Assembly: GCA_945865525.1 (NCBI GenBank)
Contig: CAMBDY010000011.1
Location: forward strand, 1-64,000
From: Nitrospira lenta
GTDB taxonomy: Bacteria > Nitrospirota > Nitrospiria > Nitrospirales > Nitrospiraceae
Direction: 5' to 3'
DNA length: 64,000 nt
The notes beneath the pieces were generated by a model that did not search any database, was not told the origin of the DNA, and was given only the letters and a program-made list of their open reading frames with translations. Every line of letters begins with the position of its first letter. Position 1 is the stretch's first letter. The position numbers and the translations under genes were made by a program. Of this stretch, positions 63,102-64,000 are shown piece by piece.

Positions 63102-64000
63102 TCATTGTTTATCATTGATCGTTTTCTTGAGAAGCCCCGCCACGAACCGTCCTGCCTGGATGACCCCCACCATTCTATCCCGGTCGTGGAGTTGTTCGAT
63201 GTGGCGCAACGGATTCCCTTTAAAGAGTAGCAGGTCCGCGAGTTTCCCCTTCTCGATGGTTCCCACCTGGTCCTGGATTCCGATCAAGCGTGCGGCAGAG
63301 GAAGTCGAGGCGAGGATCGCCTGCATTGGGCTCATTCCGAAGGCGACCATCCGTTCAAGCTCCTGGGCGTTCTCGCCATGGAAATTAAAAGGTGTTCCCG
63401 CGTCCGTGCCCATCGCAATCTGGATTCCATCCCGCAAGGCCTTCTTGAAGCTCACGGCATGACGTTTCGTCATGGCTGCGGCCTTGTCACGCACGCTGTC
63501 CGGGACGCCGCACCCGAGTCGGCAGGAGGCGGTGGTCGCGAGCGCAGTGAGGGTCGGCACCATGAAGACGCCGTGCTGCTTCATGAGGGTGGCCGCTTCT
63601 TCGTCCATGAGCGTGGCATGTTCGATCGAGTGGACACCGGCGAGGATCGCATTCTTCATTCCCGACGATCCATGGGCATGGGCAGCGACTTTCCGCCCAG
63701 CCAGCTGCGCCTCTTCGACGGCGGCCCGGAGTTCTTCAATCGTCATTTGCGCTTGGTCCGGTGAGGTCCGAGGGGTGAGGACCCCGCCCGAGGCAATGAC
63801 TTTAATGACGTCGGCCCCTGCGGCGATTTGTTCGCGTACGGCGGAACGGACCTGTTTGACCCCTTGTACTTCCTGCCCGATAAAACGGGCATGACCGCCG
63901 ATCATGCAAATCGCAAGGCCAGCGCCGATAATGCGCGGCCCTTGCACGAGGCCGGTTTTAATGGCCTGTTGCAGCGTGAAGATGGAATGGTCTCGCGCTC
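63102..64000 (-). CDS. Imidazolonepropionase-like amidohydrolase, N-terminus cut by window edge
   Basis: The visible part is about 299 codons and continues past the right edge. The metal-binding barrel is clear: IKVIASGGVL with the bridging lysine region, VAAHAHGSSGMKNAI, GVHSIEHATLMDEE and IAMGTDAGTPFNFHG with the catalytic aspartate. The end ASTSSAARLIGIQDQVGTIEKGKLADLLLFKGNPL is typical of the family. The N-terminal HxH is outside the window. Probably a metal-dependent dipeptidase or lactonase; substrate unknown. Confidence 0.9.
   Translation of the reverse strand, partial: ARDHSIFTLQQAIKTGLVQGPRIIGAGLAICMIGGHARFIGQEVQGVKQVRSAVREQIAAGADVIKVIASGGVLTPRTSPDQAQMTIEELRAAVEEAQLAGRKVAAHAHGSSGMKNAILAGVHSIEHATLMDEEAATLMKQHGVFMVPTLTALATTASCRLGCGVPDSVRDKAAAMTKRHAVSFKKALRDGIQIAMGTDAGTPFNFHGENAQELERMVAFGMSPMQAILASTSSAARLIGIQDQVGTIEKGKLADLLLFKGNPLRHIEQLHDRDRMVGVIQAGRFVAGLLKKTINDKQ

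Overview
The window is a 64-kb stretch of chromosome, GC-rich and densely coded on both strands, with short intergenic spaces. The gene set suggests a Gram-negative, outer-membrane-bearing autotroph of the phylum Nitrospirota, most likely Nitrospira. The indications are TonB/ExbBD, LapB and a porin, a Thi4-ThiC thiamine branch, a class 1A PyrD, a TVP38 plus MerA-like pair, and small lipoproteins of unknown family. That assignment is inference from gene content; no rRNA or tRNA gene is visible. The window cuts a gene at each end: a porin-like protein on the left and an amidohydrolase on the right.

Layout. 0-8.2 kb is an iron-acquisition block: a porin-like gene behind a Fur-box-like site, ApbE, a small lipoprotein, TonB-ExbD-ExbB, a ferric-iron ABC transporter (ATPase, permease, binding protein) and a Fur-family regulator. 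8.3-15.5 kb holds scattered single genes: a YwgA-like protein, an M32 carboxypeptidase, a DMT exporter, a SnoaL-like protein, a YgfZ-like protein, a degenerate receiver and a TPR protein. 15.6-20 kb holds thiamine and NAD synthesis: thi4 and thiC behind a TPP riboswitch and terminator, with nadA divergent. 20.1-28 kb carries ileS-lspA, a coiled-coil/HhH lipoprotein and a MacAB-type efflux system. 28-34.5 kb is a mixed region: RusA, a displaced MraZ, an excisionase-type HTH gene, an ABC ATPase followed directly by pyrD, a LuxR HTH remnant and a giant FtsX-like permease.

34.5-45.9 kb is core housekeeping on the minus strand: rplU-rpmA-obg-proB-nadD-rsfS-lapB-bioB, then, after a divergent ilvE, gap-pgk-tpiA-secG. 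46-53.6 kb has mutS2, queG with a Cys-rich secreted protein, a START-like protein, and coaE-trxB-thiI. 53.7-59.9 kb is an envelope/redox cluster: a beta-helix protein, a GlcG/HbpS protein, a lipoprotein, DUF3565, a small sulfite-oxidase-fold protein, TVP38, a MerA-like flavoprotein and DUF3047. The right end has a tRNA nucleotidyltransferase, an unknown protein, a J-domain protein and the amidohydrolase.

The least explained structure lies between genes. At least nine intergenic gaps carry degenerate tandem repeats with a 7-base period, each with its own sequence. A 123-bp element with 12-bp perfect terminal inverted repeats follows nadA, with two weaker relatives elsewhere. No CRISPR array, prophage, transposase or defence operon is visible. 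Most protein-coding content is ordinary core metabolism.
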